Shown: piece by piece, positions 19,424 through 29,011 of the stretch
Numbering within the stretch: position 1 is the stretch's first letter
How the letters are laid out: every line of letters begins with the position of its first letter
DNA from: Methylorubrum sp. B1-46
GTDB taxonomy: Bacteria; Pseudomonadota; Alphaproteobacteria; Rhizobiales; Beijerinckiaceae
Reading direction: 5' to 3'
DNA: 64,000 nucleotides
Assembly (NCBI RefSeq): GCF_021117295.1
Contig: NZ_CP088247.1
Location: forward strand, 3,301,001-3,365,000
Translations under genes and position numbers: made by a program
The notes under the pieces: generated by a model
What the model was told of the DNA's origin: nothing
The model's database searches: none
The model's input: the letters and a program-made list of their open reading frames with translations, nothing else

Positions 19424-19533
19424 GGAATCGACAGGAACCGTGCATCCACCGCATCGCTGTTGCGGACACGGGACCGTGATTTGCCTTATCTGATCCCGGG
19501 GCCGGCTTCCCGCCCCGGGAGGATGGACGCAGG

Positions 19534-21348
19534 GTGCAGCACGCCACCGAACTCATCTCGATCATCGCGCTCGGCCTGGTCTGCGCGTTCATCGGCGGCA
19601 TGCTGGCTCAGCGGATTCGGCTGCCGCCCCTCGTCGGCTACCTCGTCGCCGGCATCGCCATCGGCCCGTTCACCCCCGGTTTCGTCGGCGATCCGGCGCT
19701 GGCGAGCCAGCTCGCCGAACTCGGCGTCATCCTGCTGATGTTCGGTGTCGGCCTGCATTTCTCCATCGGCGACCTTCTCGCGGTGCGTACCATCGCCCTG
19801 CCCGGCGCGATCGTGCAGATCGCGGTGGCGACCGCCATGGGCGCCGGCCTCGCCTGGGGCTTCGGCTGGGGCGCGGGGGCGGGTCTCGTCTTCGGGCTGG
19901 CACTCTCGGTGGCGAGCACCGTCGTGCTGCTGCGAGCCCTCGAAGGGCGCGGCCTGCTCGACACCGACAAAGGCCGCATCGCCGTCGGCTGGCTGATCGT
20001 CGAGGATCTCGCCATGGTGGTAGCCCTCGTGCTGCTGCCGGCGGTGGCCCCTGCGCTCGGCGGCGAGGCGGCAGGCTTGGTGGGTCATCACGCGGCGCCG
20101 GATCACGGCCTCTGGGTCACGCTGGGGCTGACGCTGGCCAAGGTCGGCGTGTTCATCGCGGTGATGCTGATCGGCGGACGCCGGGTCGTTCCCTATCTGC
20201 TCGGGCTCGCCGCCCGCACCGGCTCGCGGGAGCTGTTCACCCTGGCGGTGCTCGCGAGCGCGGTCGGCATCGCCTACGCCTCGTCCGAACTGTTCGGCGT
20301 GTCCTTCGCGCTCGGCGCCTTCTTCGCGGGCATGGTGCTCGCCGAATCCGATCTCAGCCATCAGGCGGCAGCCGATTCCCTGCCGTTGCAGGACGCTTTC
20401 GCGGTCCTGTTCTTCGTCTCGGTCGGGATGCTGTTCGATCCGGGCATCGTCCTGCGCGAGCCCCTCGCGATCCTTGGCGTCGTCGGCGTCATCGTGTTGG
20501 GCAAGTCGCTCGCGGCCATCGCCATCGTGCTCGCCTTCGGCCACCCAGTCGGAACGGCGCTCACCATCGCGGCCAGCCTCGCGCAGATCGGAGAATTCTC
20601 GTTCATCCTCGCCGGCCTCGGCATCTCGCTGAAGCTACTGCCGGCGGAGGGGCGCGATCTGATCCTCGGCGGCGCGCTCCTCTCGATCACCCTCAACCCG
20701 CTGTTCTTCGGGCTGGCCGACCGGGTGTCGCGCTGGCTCGGCGAGCGGCCCGACCTGCGCCGCCGCTTCGAGCGCAGCGCCGCGGCGCCGCTGCCGGTGC
20801 GGGCGGCCTCCGCGTTGAACGGCCATGCCGTGATCATCGGCTACGGCCGGGTCGGCAGTGCCATCGGCAAGGCGCTGCAGGACTGGAACCTGCCCTTCGT
20901 CGTGGTGGAGCGCGACCGGCGCCGGGTCGAGGAGTTGCGGGCGCAGGGCGTGCCGGCGGTGTTCGGCGACGCCACCGCGCCGGGCATCCTGGACGCCGCC
21001 GATATCGGCTCCGCCCGCCTCGTCGTGGTTGCGACCCCCGACCCGCATCAGGCGCGGCGGCTGCTCGCCAAGGCGCGCGCCGCCAATCCCGGCATCGACA
21101 GCGTGGTGCGCACCCACAGCGACAGCGAGCGCCGCCGGCTGGAGGAGGACGGCGTCGGCCTCGTCCTGATGGCCGAGCGGGAACTGGCGCTCGGCATGAT
21201 GACCTACGCGCTGCGCAGCCTCGGCGTGCGTGAGGGCGAGGCGCGGCTGTTCGTGGATTCGAGCCGCTCGGAGAGCCAGGAAACGCCGCTCGCCGAGCCC
21301 GATCAACCGGTGCCGGAACTGCGCCAGCGTCGGGACGAGCCGGAATAG
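19534..21348 (+). CDS. ybaL: Kef/YbaL-type cation:proton antiporter with TrkA-N domain
   Basis: This 604-aa inner-membrane protein has a CPA2-type transporter domain of about 12 helices (residues 1-400; RLPPLVGYLVAGIAIGP and ELGVILLMFGVGL are typical). A cytoplasmic Rossmann TrkA-N domain starts near residue 430 with the nucleotide motif GYGRVGS and the acidic residue in VVVERD. Members such as YbaL and KefB/C release potassium in exchange for protons, gated by nucleotide or glutathione adducts. The GTG start has AGGATGGACGCAGG upstream. It follows phaC by 110 bases without an obvious terminator, and ends 13 bases from the convergent LuxR gene. Confidence 0.9.
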   Translation: MQHATELISIIALGLVCAFIGGMLAQRIRLPPLVGYLVAGIAIGPFTPGFVGDPALASQLAELGVILLMFGVGLHFSIGDLLAVRTIALPGAIVQIAVATAMGAGLAWGFGWGAGAGLVFGLALSVASTVVLLRALEGRGLLDTDKGRIAVGWLIVEDLAMVVALVLLPAVAPALGGEAAGLVGHHAAPDHGLWVTLGLTLAKVGVFIAVMLIGGRRVVPYLLGLAARTGSRELFTLAVLASAVGIAYASSELFGVSFALGAFFAGMVLAESDLSHQAAADSLPLQDAFAVLFFVSVGMLFDPGIVLREPLAILGVVGVIVLGKSLAAIAIVLAFGHPVGTALTIAASLAQIGEFSFILAGLGISLKLLPAEGRDLILGGALLSITLNPLFFGLADRVSRWLGERPDLRRRFERSAAAPLPVRAASALNGHAVIIGYGRVGSAIGKALQDWNLPFVVVERDRRRVEELRAQGVPAVFGDATAPGILDAADIGSARLVVVATPDPHQARRLLAKARAANPGIDSVVRTHSDSERRRLEEDGVGLVLMAERELALGMMTYALRSLGVREGEARLFVDSSRSESQETPLAEPDQPVPELRQRRDEPE

Positions 21349-21361
21349 GGCAGGCCCGTCT

Positions 21362-22498
21362 TCAGAGACTGTCGAGGCGGGTGATGAACACCGCGAGCTC
21401 ACTCTGGCGACGGATCGCGAGCTTGCCGTAGACGGCCTTGAGCTGGCTGCGCACCGTGCTCTCGCCGACCGTGAGCTGCTCGGCCACCTCCCGCGGCGCG
21501 GCACCGCGGCCGACCAGGGCCGCGACCCGTGCCTCGGCCCGGGTGAGGCCGAGTTGCTCCAGCAGCGGCTCGATCGGGCGCGTGGTCGGCGCGAGCAGAT
21601 CGCGCAGGAGCAGGATCACGCCGCCGCCGAGCCCGGTGCCGGCCTCCGGAAGCGGGTCACCGCCGCGCAGGGGAAGCGCCTCGACGTAGAGCGGACGCCC
21701 GCCGCCCCGGCGACGCAGCAGGAGCCTCTCTTGAAGCGGCCATGCCTGCTCCGGCAGAACGTCGCTGAGGAACCGATCGAAGCGGGCTCCTTCGCCCGGC
21801 TCCGCGGCCGCGGGGACGGCCCCGGTGCGCAGGGCGAGATACCCGACCGCCAAGCGCTCCCCCGCTGGGCTGACGAGCCGAACCCGGCCGCGGGCGTCGA
21901 GTACGACGGTCCCTGCCCGCATCCCCTCCAGGGCGGAAGCCAGCCCCTGCACCTCCCGGCGCAGGTCGCCGACGAGCGCCGTGAGCCGGAAGGCGCGGAT
22001 GACGTGCGGGCCGACGAGCCCCAGCCGTTCGATCTCGGCGCCCTCGAACGGCCCCTTGCGCAGATCGCGCGGCGCGCTGAACGACAGGGTGTGGCGGTCC
22101 ATCGGGTCGGCGCCGACATAGGCGCAGAGATTGCCGAGACGGTGCCGGTCGATGAAATGCTGGAAGAACGGATCGGTCCGCTTCTCGTCGGCCGTGATGT
22201 ACATCTCATCGACCGTGACCGTGCCCGGTCGCATGAGGCCGCGCTCCCGGCCGAGGCGGATGCGCGAGTCGTGCTGCCACCAGCCACCGACACCGTAATC
22301 GAGGTTCACGTCGGCGATCCGCTCGGAGGCCAGCGTCTGCGCCGTGCGTGCCGGATCGTGCGAGACGATCACCGCGCCGCGGGCCCCGACCGCATCGGCG
22401 ATCCCGTCGAGTGCGCCCGACCACCGCTCACGATCGAGTGCGGCCGCGTAGCACGCGTCGATCAGGGCAAGAGGATCGAAACCCGATATCGCCGACAC
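21362..22498 (-). CDS. LuxR-family transcriptional regulator with N-terminal sensor
   Basis: A 378-aa regulator. The last 65 residues form a GerE/LuxR helix-turn-helix (LTRAEARVAALVGRG, then AEQLTVGESTVRSQLKAVYGKL). The N-terminal 300 residues contain a PAS- or GAF-like sensor segment (AGTVVLDARGRVRLVSPAGERL is PAS-like) with no recognised ligand motif. No phospho-acceptor receiver domain is seen. It is the only gene in its transcript, with 304 bases to glyS. Its targets are unknown; it is convergent with the antiporter gene. Confidence 0.85.
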   Translation of the reverse strand: MSAISGFDPLALIDACYAAALDRERWSGALDGIADAVGARGAVIVSHDPARTAQTLASERIADVNLDYGVGGWWQHDSRIRLGRERGLMRPGTVTVDEMYITADEKRTDPFFQHFIDRHRLGNLCAYVGADPMDRHTLSFSAPRDLRKGPFEGAEIERLGLVGPHVIRAFRLTALVGDLRREVQGLASALEGMRAGTVVLDARGRVRLVSPAGERLAVGYLALRTGAVPAAAEPGEGARFDRFLSDVLPEQAWPLQERLLLRRRGGGRPLYVEALPLRGGDPLPEAGTGLGGGVILLLRDLLAPTTRPIEPLLEQLGLTRAEARVAALVGRGAAPREVAEQLTVGESTVRSQLKAVYGKLAIRRQSELAVFITRLDSL

Positions 22499-22802
22499 GC
22501 TGGCACCTGCCGATCGGCTTGTGCCGCGAGCGAATCGGCACCGGCTCAGTCAAGGGTTCAGAGACGGACCCGACCAAGCATTTCGAACCTGATCGGATTC
22601 GTTTCCAAGGGAAAACGACGGGATCTGAAACAGGTTTCGTCTCGAACGGCGATGGCCGATTAGCAACAATCAAGCATTGCGAGCAGGTTGCCCCCACTAT
22701 CGTCCACCTGACGACTAAGGAGCTCCTGCAACGAACGATCGCCGCCCCGGCGACGGCGCGACACCGTCCAGCCAGGGTGGCCCAGCACCCTGGCGTCTCT
22801 CC
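22499..22802. other. Intergenic region upstream of the LuxR-type regulator gene
   Basis: These 304 bases lie between the 3' end of glyS and the start of the regulator gene and hold the latter's promoter. The 22550-22690 part is less GC-rich than the flanks. No gene, tRNA or strong terminator hairpin was recognised. Confidence 0.45.
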
Positions 22803-24893
22803 TCAGCCCTCGATGCGCGAGAAATCGGCCACCTCGCGGGTGGCCGCGCGCAGGGCATTGAGCAGCAGCAGACGGTTCCTGCGCAGAGCCGGGTCGTCGG
22901 CGTTGACGGTGACGGTCTCGAAGAAGGCGTCCACCGGCGCCCGCAGGTGCGACAGCGCCCGCATCGCACCCGAGAAGTCCTCGGCCGCGATCGCCGCGGA
23001 GGCCTCATGCCGCGCGGCCGCGAGCGCCTCGGCCAGCGCCTGCTCCTCCGGTTGACCGGAGGCGGCCAGTGCCGAGTCGGGGGCCGCGTCGTAGGCGTGG
23101 CCGTCCTTCTTCTCCTCGATGCGCAAGATGTTGGCCGCGCGCTTGTAGCCGGCGAGCAGGTTCTTGCCGTCGTCGGTGCTCAGGAACGCGCCCAAGGCCT
23201 CGACGCGGCGGACGACGAGCAGGAGGTCGTCCTGGCCGGGCAGGGCGAAGACGGCGTCGATCAGGTCGTGGCGGGCGCCCTGGTCGCGCAGGTAGACCTT
23301 CAGACGGTCGGCGAAGAAGGCGAGGAGATCGGCGGTGCGCTCAGCGCTCTCGCTCGCGAAGCGGCCGCTCAGCAGTGAGGACAGAGACAGCCGCAGCGAC
23401 CGTTCGATCACGGCGCGGATCACGCCCAAGGCGGCCCGCCGCAATGCGAACGGGTCCTTGCTGCCCGTCGGTTTCTCATCGATCGACCAGAAGCCAGCCA
23501 ACGTATCCAGCTTGTCCGCCAGCGCCACGGCAAGGGAGACCGGATCGGTCGGCACGCGGTCGCTCGGACCCACCGGCTTGTAGTGCTCCTCGATGGCCGC
23601 GGCGACGCTCGGGTGCTCGCCCTGAAGCGCCGCGTATTTGCGGCCCATCAGGCCCTGCAGTTCCGGGAACTCGCCGACCATTTCGGTGACGAGGTCGGCC
23701 TTGGCGAGCCGGGCCGCGCGCTCGGCCAAAGCCGGGTCGGCGCCCACCAGCGGCGCGATTTCCTTCGCCAGCGCAGCGATGCGGGCGACGCGCTCGCCCT
23801 GCGTGCCGAGCTTTTCGTGGAAGACGATGGTGTCGAGCTTCGGCAACCGATCTTCCAACTTCGTTGCCTTGTCGGTCTCCCAGAAGAATCTTGCGTCCGA
23901 GAGCCGGGCGCGCACCACGCGCTCGTTGCCGGCGGTGATCGCCGCGCCGCCGTCGGAGGCGATGAGGTTCGAGACCAGCAGGAAGGCCGGCGCCAATTCC
24001 TTGGAACCGGACTTGCGCAGCACGAAGCACTTCTGGTTGGCGCGGATGGTGGCCCGGATCGCCTCGGCCGGGATCTCGAGGAAGCGCTCCTCGAACGAGC
24101 CCATCAGCACCACCGGCCGTTCCACCAGCCCGGCCACCTCCTCCAGCAGGCCCTCGTCCTCCACGAGGTCGAGGCCGCGGGCGAAGGCGAGATCCTTGGC
24201 GTCGTGCAGGATGATGTCCTTGCGCCGGTCGGCATCGAGGATCACGTCAGCGCGCTCCAGCGCCTGCACGTAGTCGTCGAAGCGGCGCACCTCGAAGGGC
24301 GAAGGCGCCAGGAAGCGGTGGCCGCTCGTGACCGTGCCGGCGGTGATGCCGTCGACCGAGAACGGCACGACGTCCGGCGTCTCGGTCTCGGGGCCGAAGG
24401 TGGCGACGATCGATTGCAGCGGGCGGACCCAGCGCAGGGAGCCGGGCTGGGCCGAGGCGGCGCCCCAGCGCATCGATTTCGGCCAGGGGAAGTTCCGGAT
24501 GATGCCCGGCAGGATCTCGGCCAGCACGTCCAGCGTCTCGCGGCCGGCCCGCTCGATCACCGCGAGGTAGAATTCGCCCTTCTTCGGATCGGTGACGGTG
24601 GTGGCCTGATCGAGGCTCGCCAGCCCCGCGCTCTTGAGGAAGCCCTGAACGGCGGCGTCCGGCGCGCCCACGCGCGGCCCACGCCGCTCCTCGCGCACGG
24701 CCTCGCCGCGGGCGGGCAGACCGGCGATGTGCAGCGCCAGCCGCCGCGGCGTCGCGAACGCCTTGGCGCCCTCGTACAGGAAACCGCGCTCGACCAGCGC
24801 GTCGGTGACGAGCTTCTTCAGATCCTCAGCCGCACGCCGCTGCATGCGTGCGGGGATCTCTTCGGAGCGGAGTTCGAGCAGAAGGTCAGGCAT
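22803..24893 (-). CDS. glyS: Glycyl-tRNA synthetase beta subunit
   Basis: The beta subunit of the bacterial alpha2beta2 glycyl-tRNA synthetase recognises tRNA-Gly and stabilises the complex. The chosen start gives 696 aa and the usual N-terminus [16 protein letters not shown]; nine in-frame residues further upstream are possible. The N-terminal B3/4-like region, the central HD-like segment (for example [34 protein letters not shown]) and the C-terminal anticodon-binding DALR-like domain are all visible. In this chromosome it is not adjacent to glyQ: a PhoX-family phosphatase gene and a small secreted protein gene lie between. Confidence 0.96.
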   Translation of the reverse strand: MPDLLLELRSEEIPARMQRRAAEDLKKLVTDALVERGFLYEGAKAFATPRRLALHIAGLPARGEAVREERRGPRVGAPDAAVQGFLKSAGLASLDQATTVTDPKKGEFYLAVIERAGRETLDVLAEILPGIIRNFPWPKSMRWGAASAQPGSLRWVRPLQSIVATFGPETETPDVVPFSVDGITAGTVTSGHRFLAPSPFEVRRFDDYVQALERADVILDADRRKDIILHDAKDLAFARGLDLVEDEGLLEEVAGLVERPVVLMGSFEERFLEIPAEAIRATIRANQKCFVLRKSGSKELAPAFLLVSNLIASDGGAAITAGNERVVRARLSDARFFWETDKATKLEDRLPKLDTIVFHEKLGTQGERVARIAALAKEIAPLVGADPALAERAARLAKADLVTEMVGEFPELQGLMGRKYAALQGEHPSVAAAIEEHYKPVGPSDRVPTDPVSLAVALADKLDTLAGFWSIDEKPTGSKDPFALRRAALGVIRAVIERSLRLSLSSLLSGRFASESAERTADLLAFFADRLKVYLRDQGARHDLIDAVFALPGQDDLLLVVRRVEALGAFLSTDDGKNLLAGYKRAANILRIEEKKDGHAYDAAPDSALAASGQPEEQALAEALAAARHEASAAIAAEDFSGAMRALSHLRAPVDAFFETVTVNADDPALRRNRLLLLNALRAATREVADFSRIEG

Positions 24894-24966
24894 GCGCGCG
24901 GGAATAGCCGCCTGCTTCACCCGCGTCGAGACGGGAGATGGGCCCGGTCTGTCACCGCGCCCGCTT

Positions 24967-25058
24967 CGTCATCGCGAGAGGTGGCAAAGCGATCCGGCGG
25001 CGCGACCTCTCCGGACAGGGCGCGCTCTGGATCGCGTCGGCTCCTCCTCGCGATGACG
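24967..25058. repeat. Dispersed palindromic repeat, copy 2 (CGTCATCGCGAG family)
   Basis: A 92-base element with perfect 12-base inverted ends, CGTCATCGCGAG and CTCGCGATGACG, and imperfect inner pairing around GATCC/GGATC. It lies in the gap between the phoX and glyS genes. Related copies are at 8172-8287 and 59960-60024. Confidence 0.85.
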
Positions 25059-25078
25059 ACGACGATCGAGCCTCTCCT

Positions 25079-26965
25079 TCACCCGATCCGTCCGCCCCCC
25101 GTCCGACGCACCGCCACGACGGACGGCCGCGGCGGTACATCCGGCGAAAAGTCCGGCCAACGGGTCGAGGGCTTCTCGTAGGAGCCGAGCGCGCCGTCCT
25201 CGTCGGGCTCGCCGGGATGCTGGACGGCGACGAAGAAGGTCTCGTCGTCGGGGGTGAAGCAGGGGCCGCACATCTCGGCGCCCACCGGCACCCGCAGGAA
25301 ATGGCGCGCGGTGCCCCGGCGCGGTCCCTCCGTCTCCACCGCCCAGATGCCGTCGGCCCGGCCGGTGGCGCGGCGGTTGTTGCCGTCGGTGGCGATCCAG
25401 AGGCGGCCCCGCCCGTCGAAGGCACAGTTGTCGGGCATGCCGAACCAGCCGTTCTCGGTGGTCAATGCGGAGAAGCTCGCCTTCACCTCGGGTTTGGCCG
25501 GATCGCCGCAGCGCACCAGCACCTCCCAGCGGAAGGTCTCGGCGCCGTGGTCGGTGCCGTCGGGGGCGATCTCGATGACGTGGCCGAAGGCGTTGGGGCC
25601 GCGCGGATTGGCGCGCTCCTCCTGATCGGCGGTGCGCTTCGTGTTGTTGGTCAGCATCACGTAGACGCGGCCGGTGCGCGGGTTGGCCTCGATGTCCTCG
25701 GGCCGGTCCATCGGCGTGGCACCGAGCCGTTTGGCGGCGCGCCGCGTCTCGATCAGCACGTCGGCTTGGGATCCGAAGCCGTTGCCCGCGTCGAGCCCGT
25801 TTGCCCCGTGGACCAGCGGCAGCCAGCGGCCGGTGCCGTCCGGCTCGAACCGGGCGACGCTGAGCGTGCCGGAATCAAGGAGGTCGGCGTTGGCGCCGCG
25901 CTCCGCCTGCACCTTACCGTCGCTGACGAAGCGGTAGACGTGCTGGAAACGCTCGTCATCGCCGAGATAGACGACGTAGCGCCCGTCGATCGCGCGCGCG
26001 CCCGCCGCCCCCTCGTGCTTGAACCGGCCGAGCGCCGTGCGCTTCTTCGGGGTCGCGCCCGGATCGAACGGATTGATCTCGACCACCCAGCCGAACCGGT
26101 TCGGCTCGTTCGGCGTCCGTGCGAGGTCGAAGCGCGGATGGAAGCGGCTCCAGGCATATTGCAGGCTGCCGATGCCCATCGCCTTGGCGTTGCCGGCCTC
26201 CGGATGCCCGGGGGGGAGGGCGCCGCCGAAATAGTAGTTGATGTTCTCCTCCCCCGAGAGCCACGTCCCCCAGGGCGTGACGCCGCCCGAGCAGTTGTTG
26301 ATCATGCCGAGCACGCGCCGGCCGCTCGGATCGGCCTCGGTGACGAGGCGCGGATCGCCGGCCGCCGGACCGGTGAGATCCATAGGCGTCAGCGCCGTGA
26401 TACGCCGGGTGTAGGGTGAGCCGACGACCGGGCGCCATCCATCCGCCTCGCGGACGATCTCGACCACCGAACCGCCATGGGCGGCCATCTCGACCGCGAC
26501 CTGATCGGCGTTCAAGGCCGCGATCACGCCCTTGCGGTCGGCCGCATCGAGGCCGGGAAACATCAGCTCGGCATTGGTGTATTCGTGGTTGACCACAAGC
26601 AGGCCGCGGCGGCCCTCGGTATCGAGCGGGATGAATCCGACGAAGTCGTTGTTGTAGCCGAACTGGCGCTCCTGGGCCGCGGCACTCTGCTTCTTCGGGT
26701 CGAAGGCGGGGGCGTCGGCAAACAGCGGATCGCCCCAGCGCAGCAGAGGCTTCGCCTCGTAGCCCTCGGCCACGTGCAGGTACTCATCGACGCCGGCCGC
26801 GAGTTCCGGGAAGTCGAAGGAGGGACGGTCCGCAGGGGCGGCGGCGGTCTGCGGCGCGACTCCGGCGGCGAGCGCGGCGGCGAGTGAGCCGCGCATCAAG
26901 TCGCGCCGGGAGAAGCGGTGCGCGATCACCGCGTCGAGGGTCGGGGCGTCGGGCAGGTCGGACAT
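25079..26965 (-). CDS. PhoX-family alkaline phosphatase (DUF839), Tat-exported
   Basis: This 628-aa protein begins with a Tat-type signal (FSRRDLMRG followed by an alanine-rich hydrophobic stretch to about residue 43). It continues with a PhoX/DUF839 beta-propeller: LLVVNHEYTNAELMFPG, NINYYFGG, GRVYVMLTNNTKRT and NGWFGMPDNCAFDGRGRLWIATDG. PhoX enzymes are calcium- and iron-dependent phosphatases that release phosphate from organic esters in the periplasm. It lies between glyS and a small secreted protein gene, 138 bases from the latter. Expression may be phosphate-controlled, but no Pho box was recognised by eye. Confidence 0.9.
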   Translation of the reverse strand: MSDLPDAPTLDAVIAHRFSRRDLMRGSLAAALAAGVAPQTAAAPADRPSFDFPELAAGVDEYLHVAEGYEAKPLLRWGDPLFADAPAFDPKKQSAAAQERQFGYNNDFVGFIPLDTEGRRGLLVVNHEYTNAELMFPGLDAADRKGVIAALNADQVAVEMAAHGGSVVEIVREADGWRPVVGSPYTRRITALTPMDLTGPAAGDPRLVTEADPSGRRVLGMINNCSGGVTPWGTWLSGEENINYYFGGALPPGHPEAGNAKAMGIGSLQYAWSRFHPRFDLARTPNEPNRFGWVVEINPFDPGATPKKRTALGRFKHEGAAGARAIDGRYVVYLGDDERFQHVYRFVSDGKVQAERGANADLLDSGTLSVARFEPDGTGRWLPLVHGANGLDAGNGFGSQADVLIETRRAAKRLGATPMDRPEDIEANPRTGRVYVMLTNNTKRTADQEERANPRGPNAFGHVIEIAPDGTDHGAETFRWEVLVRCGDPAKPEVKASFSALTTENGWFGMPDNCAFDGRGRLWIATDGNNRRATGRADGIWAVETEGPRRGTARHFLRVPVGAEMCGPCFTPDDETFFVAVQHPGEPDEDGALGSYEKPSTRWPDFSPDVPPRPSVVAVRRTGGGRIG

Positions 26966-27055
26966 CGTTGCGCGTCTCGTCAGCCAGTGAGAGCCGGCGC
27001 GCCTATTCCCCCTAGATGTCGCCTCGATGACGCCACAGCCCTCGGATGCGCTCAG

Positions 27056-27106
27056 GCATCGTCCCGAAAGGTGGTCTCCGGCTTTCGGGAAAAAGACGAT
27101 GCTCTA
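27056..27106 (+). repeat. RIME-like palindromic repeat, copy 1
   Basis: Outer arms GCATCGTC / GACGATGC enclose a perfect CCCGAAAG / CTTTCGGG stem, followed by AAAAA. The element ends in CTCTA, whose CTA is the stop codon (TAG) of the minus-strand gene at 27104. A second copy in the same orientation is at 31599-31643. The layout resembles the palindromic intergenic mosaic elements of rhizobia. Confidence 0.85.
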
Positions 27107-27547
27107 TCGAAGCGGCGCCGACAGGAGGGTGACGAGGTCCCAGGTCTCACCCTTCAGCGAGCGGACATTGGCGATCTTCCACACGCCGGCCTCGCGCACG
27201 AGGCTGTAGCGCAGCTCCTGCGGTCCGCCGTTGCGGAAGCTCGCCCGTACCTCGGCCCGATCGCCCTCGTTCGAGAGCGGCGCGAGCGCCAGCGATTGTG
27301 CGAAGTCCGGCTCGGTATCCTGGCCGTTGACGTGAAAGGCAAAGCCGAGCCGCCCGACCTCGCCCTTGGCCTCGCGCTGGTCGCGCTCGTAGAGGGTCCG
27401 CAGGCGCTTGGCGTAGAAGCGCACGGCGTTGATGTCGTCGGCCGCGTAGAAGGCCCGCACCGTCTCGACCGGGTCGGTGGCGGATTGCGCGAGCGCCGGC
27501 CCGGCGAGGAGGCCGAAGGCGAGGGTGAGGACGGCGCGGCGGCGCAT
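27104..27547 (-). CDS. Small secreted protein, DUF3828-like
   Basis: A 147-aa product with a signal peptide (MRRRAVLT, hydrophobic core, cut at ALA-QS). The 125-residue mature domain has the pattern of DUF3828 / NTF2-like secreted proteins: VRAFYAADD near the start and VWKIANVRS with a final WDLV. Its ATG lies one base after the glyQ stop region, so it is almost certainly co-transcribed with glyQ and may be translationally coupled. Its TAG stop is supplied by the flanking palindromic repeat. The function is unknown. Confidence 0.75.
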   Translation of the reverse strand: MRRRAVLTLAFGLLAGPALAQSATDPVETVRAFYAADDINAVRFYAKRLRTLYERDQREAKGEVGRLGFAFHVNGQDTEPDFAQSLALAPLSNEGDRAEVRASFRNGGPQELRYSLVREAGVWKIANVRSLKGETWDLVTLLSAPLR

Positions 27548-27548
27548 C

Positions 27549-28523
27549 TCAGGCCGCGACGGCTTGGTTGCCGGCAGGGTCGCCGGCAGGGTCGCCGGAA
27601 TGCCCGCCGGCCTCGGTCTGGAGCCACGCGGCGCCGCAGGCCTTGGCCAGTTCACGCACCCGCAGGATGTAGCTCTGGCGCTCGGTGACCGAGATCACGC
27701 CCCGAGCATCGAGCAGGTTGAAGACGTGGCTCGCCTTGATGCACTGGTCGTAGGCCGGCTGGACGATGCGGTGGCGCGCGCCCTCGCTCTCGGGGGCGCC
27801 GGCTTCGAGGTAGAGGCGGCAGGCCTTCTCGGCGTCGGCGAAGTGGCGGAACAGCATCGCCGTATCGGCAGCCTCGAAGTTGTGGCGCGAATATTCCTGC
27901 TCGGCCTGGAGGAAGACGTCGCCGTAGGTAACCTTGTCCTCGCCCTCGCCGCCGTTGAAATTGAGGTCGTAGACGTTCTCGACGCCCTGCACGTACATGG
28001 CGAGGCGTTCCAGGCCATAGGTCAGCTCGCCAGCCACCGGCGCGCACTCGAAGCCTGCGACCTGCTGGAAGTAGGTGAACTGGCTCACCTCCATGCCGTC
28101 GCACCAGCATTCCCAGCCGAGCCCCCAGGCGCCGAGCGTCGGGCTCTCCCAATCGTCCTCGACGAAGCGGATGTCGTGGAGCTTGAGATCGACCCCGATC
28201 GCCGCCAGCGAGGCGAGGTAGAGTTCCTGAAGGTTCGGCGGGTTCGGCTTCAGGATCACTTGGAACTGGTAGTAGTGCTGCAGCCGGTTCGGGTTCTCGC
28301 CGTAGCGCCCGTCCTTGGGGCGCCGCGAGGGCTGCACGTAGGCCGCCTTCCACGGCTTGGGCCCCAGCGCCCGCAGCGTCGTGGCCGGGTGGAAGGTGCC
28401 GGCGCCGACCTCCATGTCGTAGGGCTGGAGGATCACGCAGCCCCTCGCCGCCCAGAAGCGCTGCAGGGTCAGGATCAGGCCCTGGAACGAGCGTGTGGGC
28501 GAGAGGTCGGCGTCGCTCGACAT
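27549..28523 (-). CDS. glyQ: Glycyl-tRNA synthetase alpha subunit
   Basis: The 324-aa catalytic subunit charges tRNA-Gly using glycine and ATP. Diagnostic segments are present: [24 protein letters not shown] at the start, [47 protein letters not shown] (class II motif 2) and [19 protein letters not shown] (motif 3). The last 20 residues are a low-complexity tail with [11 protein letters not shown] repeats, encoded by a short tandem repeat. A stable hairpin lies immediately before the start codon and no Shine-Dalgarno sequence is visible. Confidence 0.97.
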   Translation of the reverse strand: MSSDADLSPTRSFQGLILTLQRFWAARGCVILQPYDMEVGAGTFHPATTLRALGPKPWKAAYVQPSRRPKDGRYGENPNRLQHYYQFQVILKPNPPNLQELYLASLAAIGVDLKLHDIRFVEDDWESPTLGAWGLGWECWCDGMEVSQFTYFQQVAGFECAPVAGELTYGLERLAMYVQGVENVYDLNFNGGEGEDKVTYGDVFLQAEQEYSRHNFEAADTAMLFRHFADAEKACRLYLEAGAPESEGARHRIVQPAYDQCIKASHVFNLLDARGVISVTERQSYILRVRELAKACGAAWLQTEAGGHSGDPAGDPAGNQAVAA

Positions 28524-28529
28524 GGCAGA

Positions 28530-28553
28530 TCCGGCAGGAAGGAAGCTGCCGGA
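28530..28553 (-). promoter_or_regulatory. Hairpin immediately upstream of the glyQ start codon
   Basis: An 8-bp perfect stem (TCCGGCAG / CTGCCGGA, 8-base loop) ends 6 bases before the glyQ ATG on the minus strand, in the place where a ribosome-binding site would be expected. It may influence glyQ translation or mark a leader; this is inference from position only. Confidence 0.5.
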
Positions 28554-28604
28554 CCGTTTAAGAGCGGGGGGCGGGGTGTCAAGCGAACCGCCTCCCCGAC
28601 GTGT

Positions 28605-28763
28605 TTAGGTCCGCGGCGTGGAGCGCGTGAAGTTCCGCTTGGCCGTCCGTTCCTTCGGCACAGCCTCGATCGCCGGCTTGGCCGCCAAGAGACGCTTCAC
28701 GCGCTCGTTGAAGTCGGACGAGGTGACGGGGCGGGCGCCCCCTTTTTCCGGAGCAAGAGCCAT
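28605..28763 (-). CDS. Small basic protein (52 aa)
   Basis: A strong GGAGG ribosome-binding site lies 7 bases before the ATG at 28763. The 52-aa product is basic, with a short predicted helix (SDFNERVKRLLAAKPAIEAVP) and a flexible Arg/Thr-rich C-terminus. It has no signal peptide. No family is recognised. It lies 81 bases upstream of glyQ in the same orientation and could share its transcript. Confidence 0.6.
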   Translation of the reverse strand: MALAPEKGGARPVTSSDFNERVKRLLAAKPAIEAVPKERTAKRNFTRSTPRT

Positions 28764-29011
28764 ATCGGCCTCCGCATGAACGCCCAAAGCACGGGATTGC
28801 GCGGAGGGTAAACAGGATATGGGGCGTCGGCCGGAATTTGCGAGGCGGAGGTCGCGCCGCAGGGCGGCCACGCTGTCGTGCGTCCCGGCACATCTTTTTC
28901 AGTGCCGCGGGCTCAGAGCGGGAACGGCAAAGGTTGCTGCCAAGTTAATGCAGCAAATGAACAGCTCCGCTCCCCTCCGATGGTCGAGCGGTTACCATTT
29001 TCGGATAGATC

